NCBI RefSeq assembly: GCF_018332655.1 | Contig: NZ_BOQL01000073.1 | Coordinates: 51,399-115,398 of the forward strand | From: Actinoplanes auranticolor | GTDB lineage: Bacteria > Actinomycetota > Actinomycetes > Mycobacteriales > Micromonosporaceae | DNA: 64,000 nt | Reading direction: 5' to 3' | Program-made: the position numbers and the translations under genes | Notes under the pieces: generated by a model | What the model was told of the DNA's origin: nothing | The model's input: only the letters and a program-made list of their open reading frames with translations | The model's database searches: none | Shown here: one piece after another, positions 17,661 to 26,429 of the stretch | Position numbering within the stretch: position 1 is the first letter of the stretch | How the letters are laid out: each line of letters begins with the position of its first letter

Positions 17661-18219
17661 GGCGGCCCGGCAGCTGCCCTCCCAGCCGCTGAACCGCAGG
17701 CGGGCGCACTGAGTCGTCGGGCTGCCAGGCCAGCTGGCCGCCCTCGGCCAACGCGATCCATTTGCGATCGGGGTCAGGGGTGGACGATCAGCCGTCAGGG
17801 CCGGATCGGCATCCAGCGGTAGCGGACCGGTTCACCCGGTGCTGCTGACCGGCGGCCCCGCGCCGTCGTGATGGTCGGCCGGCCAGGCGAACGGTTTCGG
17901 CGGCCACCCAGCAGCGCGTCGACGGTCACCCACCAGGTGGCGCAGAGACCGGCTGAGCCTCCGCGATGCCTACGGCTGCGACTCGTAACTGCGGCCGAGC
18001 TGCGCGAAGCGCAGTCGTAACTGCGGCTCGGTTCATGCGGGGCTCGACTCGTCGGCGAGGCGGCTGCGGGTCGCGGACTCGGATCGCATCGCCCGGGTGT
18101 CGATCGCGGTGGGTGGAGCGCTTCCGGATCGCTGGTGCGGTACCTCGTTCACGGCATCGCCTCGGCGGGTCGTAACGATAAAGATCAACTTCAATGGACG
18201 TGTACAAACGGGGCGGACA
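17661..18219. other. Intergenic region between HEPN gene and imuA'
   Basis: A 559-bp stretch without a supported gene. On the minus strand 17850-17662 reads like decayed coding sequence in pieces (for example WIALAEGGQLAWQPDDSV) but has no start and several stops. TCGTAACTGCGGC is repeated directly at 17983-17995 and 18015-18027. Just before imuA' the sequence becomes less GC-rich (18170-18220, including GATAAAG), possibly a second promoter for imuA'-imuB-dnaE2. Confidence 0.4.
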
Positions 18220-19749
18220 ATGGCCGGGCGCATGATCAACGGTGCTGCGGCCTTTGCTGAGCTGATAAAGCCGGCCAGTGACACCGGCGATTTCGGGACG
18301 CACCGGGTGCTGCCGGTCCTGCCCGAGCTGAGCAGTCTGCTGCCGAGCCGCGGACTGCGCCGCGGAACCACCATCGCGATCGGCATCACCCCCGGCCCTT
18401 CCGTCCATCAGGGCGCCCTCCCCACCCCGTCGCCGCCATCCGCCGGCCCCCGAGACCCCGGACGCACCCCGCGCCGCAGCGCACCGGGACCCACACCCGA
18501 CCCGCATGACGAAGCCGCGAACGAACCGGGCGGGAAAGGACCCACGGCTGAAGGTGCCGGCAGCGGATCCACGACTGAGCCCGGAGCGGCGGGACCCGCG
18601 AGCAGCGGCCTGGGCGGCCGATCCCCGAACGAGTCGGCCACGAGGGGACCCGCGACGAACGGTGCTGGTGGTTCCTCGGACGGGCCGGACGCCCGAGAGA
18701 CTGCGGCCGGCGGGCTGGGCGCGGGAGGGTCCGCGACCGGCGGATTCGCGAGCGGGCCCGGCGGGAGAGGGCCGGCCGCCGGCGGCCACTCCGTCGGGGG
18801 CGGCCGGGCTGAAGGGTGGTCCGGTTCCGGTGAGCGATCGGCCGCCACGAGAACCCCCGACGGTACGCCGAGCAGCGCAGGCCCCTCCTCCCTCGAGAGC
18901 CTCCCGCCCCGTCCCACTTCGGTGCGCGGCGCACCGACCAGCGGAAACGCCGGTTACGCCACCATCCGGAGCGGTGCGGTGCAGCCCGGGGGAGGGAGCA
19001 CCTCCCTGCTCCTGGCACTGCTCGCCGCCGCCTCCAGTGCCGGTTCCTGGTGTGCCGTCGTCGGTGTTCCCACGCTCGGCGCGCTCGCTGCCGCGGAGAG
19101 TGGGATCGCGCTGGATCGGCTTGCGCTTGTACCGGATCCCGGTCCTGAGTGGCCCACGGTGGTCGCCGCGCTCATCGACGGGGTCGATGTTGTTGTCGTT
19201 GCCGTACCGGGGCAGGTTTCCGCCTCGATCACCAGCCGGCTCGTCGCCCGGGCCCGGCAGCGTGGGTGTGTGCTCGTTCCCTACGGGCGCTGGGACGGCG
19301 CGGATGTGACGCTGCAGGTCACCCAGGGCCGGTGGGAAGGGCTCGGCGAGGGGCACGGCCGGCTGCGTCGGCGCAAGGTCACCGTGGTCGCCCGGGGCCG
19401 GGGTACGGCGGCCCGCCCCAAAGAGATCACCATGTGGATGCCGGGACTCGCCGTCGCACCCCCGCCCGACCCCACGCCCGGCACCCGATCCCGGCCCGCC
19501 GCTGCCCACCCGGCCCCGGCCCCGGCCCCGGCCCCGGCCCCGGCCCCGGCCTTAGCCCCGGCTCCGGCCACCGGCCACGCGTCGGCGGCGGCTTCGAGTG
19601 CCGAGGGCCGCGCCGCCGGATCGGGCCCGGCCAGATCCGGTTCCGCCTTACTGGCGTCCGTCACGCCGATCCTCCCCGCGGCAGCAGACCCGGTGCGAGA
19701 AGCGCCGCTGGATGACGGCAGATCGAGGCAAAGCGCGGGGTACGCATGA
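18220..19749 (+). CDS. imuA': Actinobacterial ImuA' mutasome protein with large low-complexity insertion
   Basis: RecA-fold accessory protein that in mycobacteria links ImuB to damaged DNA. Residues 28-56 (HRVLPVLPELSSLLPSRGLR, RGTTIAIGI) match the family N-terminus; the fold resumes only at about residue 250 with PGGGSTSLLLALLAAASSAG (P-loop-like) and continues through LVPDPGPEWPTVVAALIDGV, VPGQVSASITSRLVARARQR and VTVVARGRG. The roughly 195 residues between are Gly/Pro/Ala/Ser-rich with no predicted fold, and a Pro-Ala repeat follows near residue 428. Start ATG 18220 (18232 also possible); 509 residues against about 250-300 usual. Its stop overlaps imuB (ATGA). Confidence 0.8.
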   Translation: MAGRMINGAAAFAELIKPASDTGDFGTHRVLPVLPELSSLLPSRGLRRGTTIAIGITPGPSVHQGALPTPSPPSAGPRDPGRTPRRSAPGPTPDPHDEAANEPGGKGPTAEGAGSGSTTEPGAAGPASSGLGGRSPNESATRGPATNGAGGSSDGPDARETAAGGLGAGGSATGGFASGPGGRGPAAGGHSVGGGRAEGWSGSGERSAATRTPDGTPSSAGPSSLESLPPRPTSVRGAPTSGNAGYATIRSGAVQPGGGSTSLLLALLAAASSAGSWCAVVGVPTLGALAAAESGIALDRLALVPDPGPEWPTVVAALIDGVDVVVVAVPGQVSASITSRLVARARQRGCVLVPYGRWDGADVTLQVTQGRWEGLGEGHGRLRRRKVTVVARGRGTAARPKEITMWMPGLAVAPPPDPTPGTRSRPAAAHPAPAPAPAPAPAPALAPAPATGHASAAASSAEGRAAGSGPARSGSALLASVTPILPAAADPVREAPLDDGRSRQSAGYA

Positions 19750-21776
19750 GCGCCACCACCGCCGGAGTTCGGACCCTGGTGCTCTGGTGTCCCGACTGGC
19801 CGGTCATCGCCGCGGAGATCGTGGAGGGGGTTGCCGCTTCCGGGCCGGTTGCCGTTCTGCACGGGAACAGGGTTCTCGCCTGTTCCGAGGCTGCTCGCGC
19901 CGACGGGGTGCGGCGGGGGTTGCGGCGGCGGGAGGCGCAGAGCCGTTGTCCTCAGCTCGTGGTCGTCGACCATGATCCGGGGCGGGACGCCCGGGCCTTC
20001 GAGCCGGTGGTCGCCGCCGTCGAGGAGGTCGCCGTCGGGGTCGAGGTGATCCGGGCCGGTGCTTGTGCGCTCGCCGCGCGGGGACCCGCCCGGTACTTCG
20101 GGGGTGAGGAGTCCGCCGCCGAGCGGATCGTCGAGCAGGTCGCCCAGGCCTGTGCCGTCGAGAGCCAGGTGGGCATCGCCGACGGGGTGTTCGCCGCCGG
20201 ACTGGCCGCGCGTTCCGGGACGATCGTCGGCTCCGGGCGTACCCGGGAATTTCTCGCCGCCGTGCCCGTCGAGGCGCTGGAGCGGCCCGACCTGGCCGAC
20301 CTGCTCCGGCGGTTGGGGGTCAAGACCCTCGGCGATTTCGCCGCCCTGCCCGCTTCCGACGTGCTCACGCGGTTCGGGTTCGACGGGGCGCTCGCGCACC
20401 GGCTCGCCGGCGGCTTCGACCATCGGCCGCTGGCCGTGCGGCAGCCACCGCCGGACCTGGACGTCAGCGACACCTACGACGAGCCGCTGGAACGGGTCGA
20501 CGTGGCCGCGTTCGCCGGCCGGGCGCTGGCCGAGCGGCTGCACGAGCGGCTCGCCGCGCACGGGCTGGCCTGCACCCGGCTCGGCATCGAGGCGGTCACC
20601 GCCGACGGCCAGGAACTGCACCGGGTCTGGCGGCACGAGGGCCTGCTCACGGCCGCGGCCATCGCCGAACGCGTACGGTGGCAGCTCGACGGCTGGCTCA
20701 CCGGCGCCCGGCGTGGCGCACCGAACCGGCCCACCGCCGGACTGGTCCGGCTGCGGCTCGTCCCCGACGGCGTCCTCGTCCACCTCGGCCTGCAACCCGG
20801 CCTCTGGGGCGACACCGGCGCCGAACGCGAACGCGCCCACCGCGCCCTGAGCCGCATCCAAGGTCTGCTGGGGCCGGAAGCGGTACTGACGGCCGTGCTC
20901 GGCGGCGGGCGTTCCGCGGACGACCAGGTACGCCTGGTCCCGTGGGGCGACGAGCGCACCCCGACCCGGCCCAGCGGGGAAGCGGCCGTCCCGCTGCCGG
21001 CGCTCGAACCGGCGGTGGTCTCCCTGGTCGACCCGCCCGCGCTGGTCGCCCTCCCGGCCCCGCCACCCGAGCAGCTCCCCGCCGGAGAAGGCGAGGGAGG
21101 AGCTGGCGGCGGGACGGAGACCGGTGGTGAGGCAGCGGTGAGGGCAGCCCGTCTGTGGGCGGTCCCGGATGCGTCGAGTCGCGAAACGACCGCACGCAAA
21201 GACGGACAAAAGCCGAGCCCGGCAGCGGAGGCGGAGAAAGGAACAGAAGGCGAGAAGCTCGAGAACGCCGGCCCGGCGACCACAACGCGCGGAGAGACCA
21301 CGCCGAGGGAGAACCCGTCAGGAGAGATCGCGCTGAGGGAGACCCCCTCAGGAGAGATCGCGTCGGGCAAAACCACGCCGGGCAAGGGCGCGGCGGAGGA
21401 GGGTGGGCGGAAGCGGGGGCGCAAGAACGTCAAACGCCCTGTACCGATGCCGCCCTGGCCCGGCCGGCTGCCCCGCCCCGCGCCGGCCCTGGTTCTTCCG
21501 CAGGCCCTGCCCGCCGTCGTGCTCGATGCCGACCGGCATCCCGTCGGGGTCAGTGCCCGCCTGGAGCTCACCGGCGACCCCGCCTTCCTGCTCATCGGCC
21601 CCGCCGCCCCCGTCGTGATCGCCGGCTGGGCCGGTCCCTGGCCGGTCGACGAGCGCTGGTGGGCCCCCGCCGAGGCCCGCCGCCGGGCCCGGTTCCAGAT
21701 CAGCCTCGACGACGGCCGGGCCCTGCTGCTCTCCCTCGCCGCCGGGCATTGGGCGATCGAGGCCGTCTATGACTAG
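19746..21776 (+). CDS. imuB: ImuB, catalytically inactive Y-family polymerase homologue
   Basis: A 676-residue Y-family-like protein acting as adaptor between the beta clamp and DnaE2 in mutagenic lesion bypass. The N-terminal palm starts LVLWCPDWPVIAAE where active polymerases have DMDAFF, and no SLDE motif follows, so polymerase activity is not expected. HhH and little-finger regions follow (LLRRLGVKTLGDFAALPASD). A low-complexity charged segment with the repeat PSGEIALRETPSGEIASGK occupies about residues 445-565 before a conserved C-terminal domain (LELTGDPAFLLIGPAAPVVI, WAGPWPVDERWW). Overlaps imuA' by 4 nt; dnaE2 begins 9 nt downstream. Confidence 0.92.
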   Translation: MSATTAGVRTLVLWCPDWPVIAAEIVEGVAASGPVAVLHGNRVLACSEAARADGVRRGLRRREAQSRCPQLVVVDHDPGRDARAFEPVVAAVEEVAVGVEVIRAGACALAARGPARYFGGEESAAERIVEQVAQACAVESQVGIADGVFAAGLAARSGTIVGSGRTREFLAAVPVEALERPDLADLLRRLGVKTLGDFAALPASDVLTRFGFDGALAHRLAGGFDHRPLAVRQPPPDLDVSDTYDEPLERVDVAAFAGRALAERLHERLAAHGLACTRLGIEAVTADGQELHRVWRHEGLLTAAAIAERVRWQLDGWLTGARRGAPNRPTAGLVRLRLVPDGVLVHLGLQPGLWGDTGAERERAHRALSRIQGLLGPEAVLTAVLGGGRSADDQVRLVPWGDERTPTRPSGEAAVPLPALEPAVVSLVDPPALVALPAPPPEQLPAGEGEGGAGGGTETGGEAAVRAARLWAVPDASSRETTARKDGQKPSPAAEAEKGTEGEKLENAGPATTTRGETTPRENPSGEIALRETPSGEIASGKTTPGKGAAEEGGRKRGRKNVKRPVPMPPWPGRLPRPAPALVLPQALPAVVLDADRHPVGVSARLELTGDPAFLLIGPAAPVVIAGWAGPWPVDERWWAPAEARRRARFQISLDDGRALLLSLAAGHWAIEAVYD

Positions 21777-21785
21777 GCCCGGCGC

Positions 21786-24700
21786 ATGAGTTTCCACAAT
21801 CCGCGGATGCCGTGGTCCAAGCTGGAGGGCACGCTCACCGGCCAGCATCTGCATGTCGTCGATCCGCTCGCCGTCGACGGGGACGGCGGGGATTCCCCCG
21901 CCTGGAGCCGCAAGCGGCAGCCCTATCAGGCGCCGGCCCTGCTCCGGGCACCCAGCCGCGACCGGTACGCCGAACTGCACTGCCACACCAACTTCAGTTT
22001 CCTGGACGGCGCCAGCCACCCGGAGGAGCTCGCCGAGGAGGCCGCCCGGCTGGGGCTCACCGGGCTCGCCGTCACCGACCACGACGGGTTCTACGGGGTC
22101 GTCCGCTTCTCGCAGGCCGCCCGCGAGCTGGGGCTGCCCACCATCTTCGGCGCCGAGTTGTCGCTGGATCTGGCCAAGCCGCAGAACGGTGAGGCCGACC
22201 CCGAGGGCCGGCATCTGCTCGCTCTCGCGCACGGGCCCGAGGGGTACGCCCGGCTGGCCCGCACCATCTCCCGCGGGCAGCTCGACGGCGAGGAGAAGGG
22301 CAAACCGGCGTACGGGGACCTGGAGGACGTCGCCGCGGTCCTGCGTGACCATGTGCTCGTGCTGACCGGGTGCCGCAAGGGCAGTGTGCCGCGGGCGCTG
22401 GCCGGTGGCGGGCTGCCCGCCGCCGCGTACGAGCTGGACCGGCTCGTCGGGCTCTTCGGCCGCAGCAACGTCGTGGTGGAGCTGACCGCGCACGGTGACC
22501 CCTACGACGACGACCGCAACGACGCCCTGTACGAGCTGGCCCGCAGCCGCCGGCTGGAGGTGGTCGCGACCAACAACGTGCACTATGCGACCCCGGCGCG
22601 GCGCCGGCTGGCCACCGCGCTGGCCGCCGTACGGGCGCGGCGCAGCCTCGACGACATGGACGGCTGGCTGCCCGCCGCCGGCACCGCCCACCTGCGCAGT
22701 GGGGCCGAGATGCGGCGGCGGTTCGCGGCTTATCCGGGGGCGGTGGAGAACGCGGCGATGTTCGGTGACGATCTCGCCTTCGACCTCAACCTGGTCGCGC
22801 CGAAGCTCCCCGATTTCGACATTCCGCCCGGGCACACCGAGATGAGCTGGTTGCGGGAGCTGACCATGCGCGGCGCGCGGGAGCGGTACGGGCCGCCGCA
22901 GGCCCATCCGCGGGCGTACGCGCAGATCGAGCACGAGCTGAAGATGATCGCGGAGCTGAACTTCCCCGGGTACTTCCTGGTGGTCTACGACATCGTGAAG
23001 TTCTGCCGGGACGCGGACATCTACTGCCAGGGGCGGGGCTCGGCCGCCAACTCCGCGGTCTGTTACGCGCTGCGCATCACCAACGTGGACGCCGTCGCGT
23101 ACGACCTGCTCTTCGAGCGGTTCCTGGCGCCGGAGCGGGACGGTCCGCCGGACATCGACGTCGACATCGAGTCCGACCGCCGCGAGGAGGTCATCCAGTA
23201 CGTCTACCGCCGGTACGGCCGGGAGCACACCGCGCAGGTCGCCAATGTGATCTCGTACCGGCCGCGGTCCGCTGTCCGGGACATGGCCAGGGCCTTCGGT
23301 TTCTCGCCCGGGCAGCAGGACGCCTGGAGCAAGCAGATCGACCGGTGGGGCAGCGTCGCCTCGGTCGACGTCGAGGAGATCCCCGAGCAGGTCGTCGCGT
23401 TCGCCAACCAGGTGCAGAACTTCCCCCGGCACCTGGGCATCCACTCCGGCGGCATGGTCATCTGCGACCGGCCGATCATCGAGGTGTGCCCGGTGGAGTG
23501 GGGGCGGATGCCCGGGCGCACGGTGCTGCAGTGGGACAAGGACGACTGCGCGGCGATCGAGCTGGTCAAGTTCGACCTGCTGGGGCTGGGCATGCTGTCG
23601 GCCCTGCACTACGCGTACGACATGATCGAGTCCGACCTGGACATCGGCACCATGCGGCTGGACGATCCCGAGGTCTACGCGATGCTGTGCCGGGCCGATT
23701 CGGTCGGGGTCTTCCAGGTGGAGAGCCGCGCGCAGATGGCGACGCTGCCCCGGCTCAAACCGACGGAGTTCTACGACCTGGTCGTCGAGGTCGCGCTGAT
23801 CCGGCCGGGCCCGATCCAGGGCGGCTCGGTGCACCCGTTCATCCGGCGCAAGAACGGCCTGGAAGAGGTCACCTACCCGCATCCGCTGATGCGCAACGCG
23901 CTGGAGAAGACCCTCGGCGTGCCGCTGTTCCAGGAGCAGCTGATGCAGCTGGCCATCGACGTGGCGGGCTTCGACCCGGCCGGGGCCGATCAGCTGCGCC
24001 GGGCGATGGGATCCAAACGGTCGGTGGAGAAGATGGAACGGATCAAGAGCCGCCTGTACGCCGGGATGGCCGAGCGGGGCATCACCGGCGAGCTGGCCGA
24101 CGACCTGTTCCAGAAGCTGTCCGCGTTCGCGAACTACGGCTTCCCGGAGAGCCACGCGATGAGCTTCGCGTACCTGGTCTACGCCAGTTCCTGGCTCAAG
24201 CGCTACCACCCGGCGGCGTTCTGCGCGGCGCTGCTCAACGCCCAGCCGATGGGCTTCTACTCGCCGCAGTCGCTGGTCGACGACGCCCGCCGGCACGGCG
24301 TCGAGGTGCGCCGCCCGGACATCAACCTCAGCGACGCCGCCGCGGTGCTGGAGTCGACCGCGCAGACCCGCTGGGGCAGCGCGCCCGGCGAGCCGCCGCA
24401 CGCCTGGGGACTGGGCGGACCGGCCGTGCGGATGGGGCTGAGCAGCGTCCGTACCCTCGGCGACGACCTGGCGAAGGTCATCGAGCAGGAGCGTCGCGCG
24501 CACGGGCCGTACCGGGATCTCGCGGATCTCGCGCGCCGGACCGGGTGCTCGACCGCCCACCTGGAGGCCCTCGCGACCGCCGACGCCTTCGCGGGTTTCG
24601 GCCTCTCGCGCCGCGAGGCGCTGTGGGCGGCGGGTGCCGCCGCCCAGGACAAACCGGATCGCCTGCCGGGTACGGTCACCGGCACGACCGCGCCGACGCT

Positions 24701-25121
24701 GCCCGGTATGGCTGACGTGGACAAGCTCGTCGCGGACGTCTGGGCCACCGGCCTGTCCCCGGACGCGCATCCCGCCCAGTTCATCCGGGCCGAGCTGGAC
24801 CGCGTGGGGGCCGTGCCGATCGCGCGGCTGGGCCGGGTCGACGCCGGCACCCGGATCCGGGTCGGTGGCATCGTCACCCACCGGCAGCGGCCGGCGACGG
24901 CGGGCGGGGTCACGTTCATCAACCTCGAGGACGAGACCGGGATGCTCAACGTGACCTGCTCACCGGGGTTGTGGCAGCGGTACCGGCGGGTGGCCCGCAG
25001 CAGTGCGGCGCTGATCGTGCGGGGGCGCCTGGAGAAGTCCGAGGGTGTGCTCAACCTGGTGGCGGACCGGCTGGAGGCGGTCACCCCACCGATCAGCCCG
25101 GCGTCCCGCGACTTCCGATGA
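21786..25121 (+). CDS. dnaE2: Error-prone DNA polymerase DnaE2
   Basis: C-family polymerase of 1111 residues that performs damage-induced mutagenic synthesis with ImuB and ImuA'. The PHP domain begins YAELHCHTNFSFLDGASHPE with TGLAVTDHDGFYG. Catalytic aspartates lie in PDIDVDIESDRREEV, followed by the fingers region (GRGSAANSAVCYALRIT precedes it) and HhH domain. The C-terminal OB domain (GTRIRVGGIVTHRQRPATAG, FINLEDETGMLNV) is intact. A short N-terminal extension (FHNPRMPWSKLEGTL) is typical of DnaE2. Length matches the family. Last gene of the mutasome operon, expected to be induced by DNA damage. Confidence 0.96.
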   Translation: MSFHNPRMPWSKLEGTLTGQHLHVVDPLAVDGDGGDSPAWSRKRQPYQAPALLRAPSRDRYAELHCHTNFSFLDGASHPEELAEEAARLGLTGLAVTDHDGFYGVVRFSQAARELGLPTIFGAELSLDLAKPQNGEADPEGRHLLALAHGPEGYARLARTISRGQLDGEEKGKPAYGDLEDVAAVLRDHVLVLTGCRKGSVPRALAGGGLPAAAYELDRLVGLFGRSNVVVELTAHGDPYDDDRNDALYELARSRRLEVVATNNVHYATPARRRLATALAAVRARRSLDDMDGWLPAAGTAHLRSGAEMRRRFAAYPGAVENAAMFGDDLAFDLNLVAPKLPDFDIPPGHTEMSWLRELTMRGARERYGPPQAHPRAYAQIEHELKMIAELNFPGYFLVVYDIVKFCRDADIYCQGRGSAANSAVCYALRITNVDAVAYDLLFERFLAPERDGPPDIDVDIESDRREEVIQYVYRRYGREHTAQVANVISYRPRSAVRDMARAFGFSPGQQDAWSKQIDRWGSVASVDVEEIPEQVVAFANQVQNFPRHLGIHSGGMVICDRPIIEVCPVEWGRMPGRTVLQWDKDDCAAIELVKFDLLGLGMLSALHYAYDMIESDLDIGTMRLDDPEVYAMLCRADSVGVFQVESRAQMATLPRLKPTEFYDLVVEVALIRPGPIQGGSVHPFIRRKNGLEEVTYPHPLMRNALEKTLGVPLFQEQLMQLAIDVAGFDPAGADQLRRAMGSKRSVEKMERIKSRLYAGMAERGITGELADDLFQKLSAFANYGFPESHAMSFAYLVYASSWLKRYHPAAFCAALLNAQPMGFYSPQSLVDDARRHGVEVRRPDINLSDAAAVLESTAQTRWGSAPGEPPHAWGLGGPAVRMGLSSVRTLGDDLAKVIEQERRAHGPYRDLADLARRTGCSTAHLEALATADAFAGFGLSRREALWAAGAAAQDKPDRLPGTVTGTTAPTLPGMADVDKLVADVWATGLSPDAHPAQFIRAELDRVGAVPIARLGRVDAGTRIRVGGIVTHRQRPATAGGVTFINLEDETGMLNVTCSPGLWQRYRRVARSSAALIVRGRLEKSEGVLNLVADRLEAVTPPISPASRDFR

Positions 25122-25210
25122 ACGGACACTATATTTCCGTTCTGCGTGTCCTGCACCTTTTATGGCGTAGACCGGATGCGCACCGGAAACGTGGCATCGG
25201 GGAGAGCACC

Positions 25211-25591
25211 ATGATCAACACCATCGCCGCCGCCGTCCTTCTGCTCGCGGCCCCGGCAGTCGCAACCGCACCGGCTTCCGCGGCCGGGGCGAAGAAGACC
25301 GACCTCACGGTGAGCTACCTGGCTGAGGCCGGTTACGCGGCGGCCGTGAAGCTGCGCTGCGACCCGGCCGGTGGCGCCCACCCGCAGAAGGTCCGGGCCT
25401 GCCGGGCATTGAAGCGCGTCGGTGGCGACCCGGCCGGGCTCAAGCCGGCGCCGCTGATGTGCACGATGGAGTACGCGCCGGTCACCGCCCAGGTCACGGG
25501 CAGCTGGCGCGGCCGCCCGGTGAACTGGTCGCACACCTTCGGCAACCGCTGCGACATGCACCGCACGACCGGGGTGCTCACGGCCTTCTGA
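25211..25591 (+). CDS. Subtilisin inhibitor-like (SSI-type) secreted protein
   Basis: A 126-residue secreted protein. A signal peptide (AAAVLLLAAPAVATAPASAA) precedes a roughly 100-residue SSI fold with four Cys: LRCDPAGGAHPQ, VRACRAL, MCTMEYAPV and NRCDM. The reactive loop MCTMEYAPVT aligns with MCPMVYDPV of SSI, giving Met as the P1 residue, which suits subtilisin-like or chymotrypsin-like proteases; the usual Pro at P2 is Thr. The ending TGVLTAF matches SSI C-termini. ATG at 25211 has GGGGAGAG before it. Monocistronic. Confidence 0.88.
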   Translation: MINTIAAAVLLLAAPAVATAPASAAGAKKTDLTVSYLAEAGYAAAVKLRCDPAGGAHPQKVRACRALKRVGGDPAGLKPAPLMCTMEYAPVTAQVTGSWRGRPVNWSHTFGNRCDMHRTTGVLTAF

Positions 25592-25682
25592 GCAGCGACC
25601 CGACCATGGTCCCGGCCGGCTGTCACCCTCCGGCGGAGCGGCTCCGCCCTCCCGTTGCGCGCCCGGCCGATACGCTGCGCAG

Positions 25683-26429
25683 GTGGACACCGCATCGACG
25701 CGAACCCCCCGCCCGCCCGTCACCGTGCGTACCGCCGCCGTCTGGGCCGTGCTGCGCCGCGAGCTCGAGCGTGGCGCCGGGCGTGAGCTGACCGTGCTGG
25801 ACGTCGGCGGCGGGACGGGTGGTTTCGCCGTACCGCTGGCCGAGGCCGGGCACTCCGTCACCGTCGTGGACGCCAGCCCGGACGCCCTGGCCGCGCTGAC
25901 CCGCCGCGCCGCCGACGCGGGCGTGGCCGACCGGGTCCGCGCGGTGCAGGGCGACGGCGACGCGCTCGCCGGGCTGGTCGCGCCGGGCAGCGCCGACCTG
26001 ATCCTGTGCCACTCCGTGCTGGAGGTCGTCGACGAACCGGCCGAGGTGGTCGCCGCGATCGGCGCCGCCCTGCGCCCCGGCGGCGCGGTCAGCCTGCTGG
26101 TCGCCGGCCGGGCAGCAGCCGTGCTGGGCCGCGCGGTCAACGGCCACCTCGGCGCCGCGGCCGCCCTGCTCGGCGACGACGAGGGCCGCGCCGGCACCCG
26201 GGACACCCTGCGCCGGCGCTACGACGCGGAGACCGCCTCGGCGCTGCTGAGCGCGGTGGGCCTCACCGTCGAGGAGATCCACGGGGTACGCGTGCTCGCC
26301 GACCTCGTGCCGGCCGCCGTGGTCGAGGCCGACCCGCAGGCGATGCTGGAGCTGGAACTCGCGCTGTCCGCCCGGCCGCCGTTCCGCGACATCGCCTCCC
26401 AGCTGCACCTCTTCGCGCGGCGCCCGTGA
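25683..26429 (+). CDS. SAM-dependent methyltransferase
   Basis: A 248-residue class I methyltransferase. Motif I is LTVLDVGGGTGGFAVPLAEA, the acidic ribose contact is VTVVDAS, and motif IV is ADLILCHSVLEVVDEP. The GTG at 25683 lies 6 nt after TACGCT (25671-25676), so the message may be leaderless. It overlaps the following phosphodiesterase gene as GTGA; this pair is kept together in many actinobacteria next to dinB. Substrate unknown (the CmoA/UbiE-like region does not indicate one). Confidence 0.88.
   Translation: MDTASTRTPRPPVTVRTAAVWAVLRRELERGAGRELTVLDVGGGTGGFAVPLAEAGHSVTVVDASPDALAALTRRAADAGVADRVRAVQGDGDALAGLVAPGSADLILCHSVLEVVDEPAEVVAAIGAALRPGGAVSLLVAGRAAAVLGRAVNGHLGAAAALLGDDEGRAGTRDTLRRRYDAETASALLSAVGLTVEEIHGVRVLADLVPAAVVEADPQAMLELELALSARPPFRDIASQLHLFARRP

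Noticed and set aside
17662..17850. Coding-like pieces on the minus strand after the HEPN gene
   Set aside because: Short stretches look protein-like, but stops interrupt every frame, no start exists and no family could be named; mentioned only under the intergenic entry.
21348..24881. A 1177-codon open frame on the minus strand opposite imuB and dnaE2
   Set aside because: Shadow of dnaE2; low-complexity product without domains.
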